In this document: positions 61,578-64,000 of the stretch, piece by piece
Position numbering within the stretch: position 1 is the stretch's first letter
Layout of the letters: the number at the start of each line of letters is the position of its first letter
From: Riptortus pedestris
Taxonomy: Eukaryota; Arthropoda; Insecta; Hemiptera; Alydidae
Direction: 5' to 3'
Assembly (NCBI GenBank): GCA_019009955.1
Contig: CM032230.1
Coordinates: 101,526,001-101,590,000, forward strand
Length of the DNA: 64,000 bases
Notes under the pieces: model-generated
Databases searched by the model: none
Told to the model about the DNA's origin: nothing
What the model saw: the letters and a program-made list of their open reading frames with translations, nothing else
Position numbers and translations under genes: made by a program

Positions 61578-62261
61578 ATGTTGGAACTTTTTTATCCCGG
61601 AAAAACAGTTTTTTGTCCTTCTTCCTCAGAGTTTTTTATATGTCACATGGACCCAAATGAGTAGATACTCTACGTCATAATAATCTCGTACGAAGTCCCT
61701 GGAATACTAATTATTAGGTAAAGTAATGAATTATTGGAGGAGTCTACAATAAATGACGTCACAGTAAAAATGTGACAGGTACTAACAGAGAAAATATATA
61801 ATCAATAAAATAAAATCAGCGTAATATCTTACGTTACTAATTACTTAATTTATATAACCGTAAATGATCTTGTATGACTTTTAAGCTAAAATCCACATTA
61901 CTTCTTGTCTAAATTATTTTTTTTTCATTATTGAAGAAGAGGAAAGCCGCTAATAAAGACAATAGGGGACAGGTTAAATATAATTCTGTGATAAGGAAAT
62001 CGCACAAAGGCCACCTCGCGAACTAGGCAGGTGTTTGCAGATAGAAGCTTCCGGTGACATATCAAAGACTCAAGTCATTCACCTCAATCGGTTTTAATGT
62101 GTTATATTTATGTCATCATTAGTCTATTAGTAGTCAGTAGTAAGGGGGATAATTCTTCATATCTTCTAGATCCACATCTTCTTCAGAGAAGAATCTAGTA
62201 CTCACATTAAAAATATATCCTTGAAATAATATACAAAATTTTCGTCCACAAAAACATATGT
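61578..62261. other. No supported feature
   Basis: AT-rich DNA between the GA-rich tract and an AT microsatellite. Confidence 0.48.
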
Positions 62262-62277
62262 AATTTATATATATATA

Positions 62278-62328
<51 letters not shown>
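62262..62328. repeat. (AT)n microsatellite bordering a family A copy
   Basis: About 33 AT units with a single C interruption. It directly precedes GTCTGATATCGCTCTAGCAT, the module that also follows the AT core in the copy at 16698-17298. Confidence 0.94.
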
Positions 62329-62331
<3 letters not shown>

Positions 62332-63138
62332 TGATATCGCTCTAGCATCACAATTTTTTAGCGTTACTTAATTCGGTATTAAAACTTTTCAAGTAAAACT
62401 AAAATTTCTTACAACTATCTTATTCCACATTTAATTTCCTGTAAATGTTGCTATTCTCATTCTTGATTATTAACCACGATATTTGCATTCTTTTTTTTTC
62501 ATTTTCAGCCTTCAGGAAATCCCCACTCATACTCATGTCATATTAGCAATGAGCTACTTCATTTGGATCTTAAATACCATGCATTGTTTTCGTTGAACTC
62601 TTGAATGTGTGAAATATGCGTAAGATTTTCCGTGTGACGCCATCGCTATGATTTTACGTTCACTGTTCGTTTGTCTCAATAACACAGACCTTATTTAAGT
62701 GTTTAATGGAAAATTAAAGACTATATTTGCTAATGGCTGAAATCAACCATGAGGAAGGGGACTGACTAATAGGGGAATAATTGAAAACTCGAAATATCAC
62801 GATTACAATGATTCTAAAACATTTTAACATTTAAACCCATTGTTTATAGGGGTTGGAATTTTGATATTCTACCACTTTTGTTTTATATATGTTTTCTGTG
62901 ACTCAAATATTAGCTGAGTTATACTTATTTTTTTTAAATTTCAGCTTTTTGTAAACTTTTCCGAATTTTACCTTAATTAGCTCAGTCGCTATACATATCA
63001 ACACCAAATAACATTTCAAATCCTGTTTATATAGACTTCTTACTGCGAGATAAATACAGAATATGAGATGAGATCATCAGGGTATCGTATTCAAGGGCGT
63101 TGGAAAGCCGGTTAGCTTACGCACGACCTTGTGACGGA
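62329..63138 (-). mobile_element. Family A (HINE-like) element, composite diverged copy
   Basis: After the AT core, the plus strand carries CTGATATCGCTCTAG, ATTAACCACGATATTTGCAT, CATTTTCAGCCTTCAGGAAA, ATATGCG / GTGTGACGCCATCGC and GCTAATGGCTGAAATCAACC. It ends at CCGGTTAGCTTACGCACGAC CTTGTGACGGA (about 63108-63138), the family head in reverse. CTGAAATC, CGAAATATC and TTCAGC-type modules appear twice (62470-62520 and 62740-62950), so this is a nested or dimeric copy. The hairpin end beyond the AT core is absent. Confidence 0.58.
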
Positions 63139-63159
63139 CTTTATTTGAGCTAAGCGAGA

Positions 63160-63310
63160 TAAATACATACGTACAGACGGCTCAGAAAAATGAGTAGAAA
63201 TGGGTTCAGGGAAAGATCTTAACGTACAATTCTGTTGAAATCTGTAAACTGGAATTTTTCGCGATTACAATCCTTCTTTTACTTCGTATAAGGAAGTAAT
63301 AAAAAAAACA
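63160..63310 (+). repeat. Family C repeat tail, copy 2
   Basis: ATACATACGTACAGACGGCT leads to TTGAAATCTGTAAACTGGAA, TTTTTCGCGATTACAATCC and TTCTTTTACTTCGTATAAGG AAGTAATAAAA. The last part forms an ACTTC-GTATAAG-GAAGT hairpin followed by an A-rich tail. The copy at 3468-3575 shares the CGCGATTACAA core. The layout fits a non-LTR retroelement 3' end. It starts ~20 bp after the family A head. Confidence 0.5.
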
Positions 63311-64000
63311 AACCTGTGTTTCAATTCCTTATTCAACTAGCCACCAGCAAAATAATATTTAAACGATATAAGATTTATTTCTCCGATTCAGCACTTCAAC
63401 TTTCAGGACTGAAATACATTTTGCAATGTTCATGTAGATTTATAACTTCCGATTTTTCATACCTAGTACTTAAAACAGATAAAATACATATTTTCTCTTC
63501 AGTTTTATAGCGTTTGGTGCGTAGTGCTTTACCAATTATTTTGTATATTGAGCGGAATAAAATAATTTCTTCCCGCTGGCGTCCATATGACAAACCTAAG
63601 CTGGTAGAGTTGGATGTGACGAGGTTACGAGCCGAATATCAACTACGATGTCGCAACAAGAATGCTAATTTGCCTTTTCTCGTCGGTCAAATATCAACGT
63701 GGGAAACGTTTACGATCTCAACTGATCTACATCACTGTGCCTTAAGTCATAAAACTCAAGCGAATTTCATTATTCTTCCCCTTTCACAGTTATAAGGAAG
63801 CATAACTCGATTCGTTTGGGAAGGCATATAAGTTTGACTTTGTTATTAAGTTCTTTCAGGCTGGAAAGTTCGGGGTGATCATCCAAGTTTTTCCGATACT
63901 TTAAGCCACCTTATATTGGAATTCTTTGTCTTATTAAATTAAAGGGTGGAAATTTGTTTTCTTCAACCCCTTTAATTGAAACCTCTATCAATTTCAATAA
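63311..64000. other. No recognised gene; 93-codon ORF of unknown status
   Basis: A plus-strand ORF at 63514-63795 (93 codons, starting MVRSALPIILYIERNK) lies in a mildly GC-richer patch and is rich in Arg, Leu and Ile. I recognise no domain, and there is no clear promoter or splice context. It may be chance. The rest up to the window edge is AT-rich. Confidence 0.35.

Overview
The window looks like non-coding DNA from an AT-rich eukaryotic genome, most likely an insect. The grounds are strong AT bias, long (AT)n, (CA)n and (GA)n tracts, short ORFs without extended coding sequence, tRNA-derived SINEs with target-site duplications, a decayed piggyBac element, an insect-style LTR promoter, and short repeats ending in tails common in insect genomes. 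The order cannot be fixed from the sequence. I recognise no intact protein-coding gene, rRNA gene or functional tRNA gene. The short ORFs are what chance predicts, apart from one piggyBac relic and a few unexplained GC-richer islands.

Most of the readable structure belongs to four interspersed families. (1) An ~0.86 kb non-autonomous element (family A) has at least nine copies or fragments on both strands. It has a conserved head starting TCCGTCAC, an AGCAGATTTCCC motif near both ends in inverted orientation, an (AT)n core in several copies, and a terminal hairpin. This layout resembles Helentron-associated (HINE/DINE-1-like) elements, but the class is inferred. The best copies are at 44318-45184 and 53785-54560. 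(2) A tRNA-derived SINE of ~225 bp has ten copies, five of them packed into 49.9-53.6 kb. The copy at 38624-38848 has a perfect 11-bp target-site duplication. (3) Family B (~0.6-0.7 kb) has an inverted pair at 6885-7470 and 9248-9940 and a fragment near 36.1 kb. (4) Family C has two short 3' tails, at 3.5 kb and 63.2 kb.

Single elements include a collapsed piggyBac transposon at 11002-11867. It keeps the start of a transposase-like ORF and its C-terminal cysteine-rich domain in one frame, separated by one stop codon, with the catalytic middle gone. A minus-strand LTR-like promoter unit lies at 23082-23609, with a TATA box, an initiator ~30 bp downstream and poly(A) signals. Two hammerhead-like motifs lie at 26.4 and 26.65 kb on the minus strand.

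Tandem DNA includes a 37-bp minisatellite (5471-5943), a 31-bp minisatellite with mixed and higher-order variants (56690-58150) and about a dozen microsatellites. The remaining intervals are AT-rich and hold nothing I can support; they are listed so that the coverage is explicit. I found no compelling new protein-based system. The most novel-looking material is the family A element, the SINE family, the in-frame collapsed piggyBac ORF and the higher-order minisatellite.
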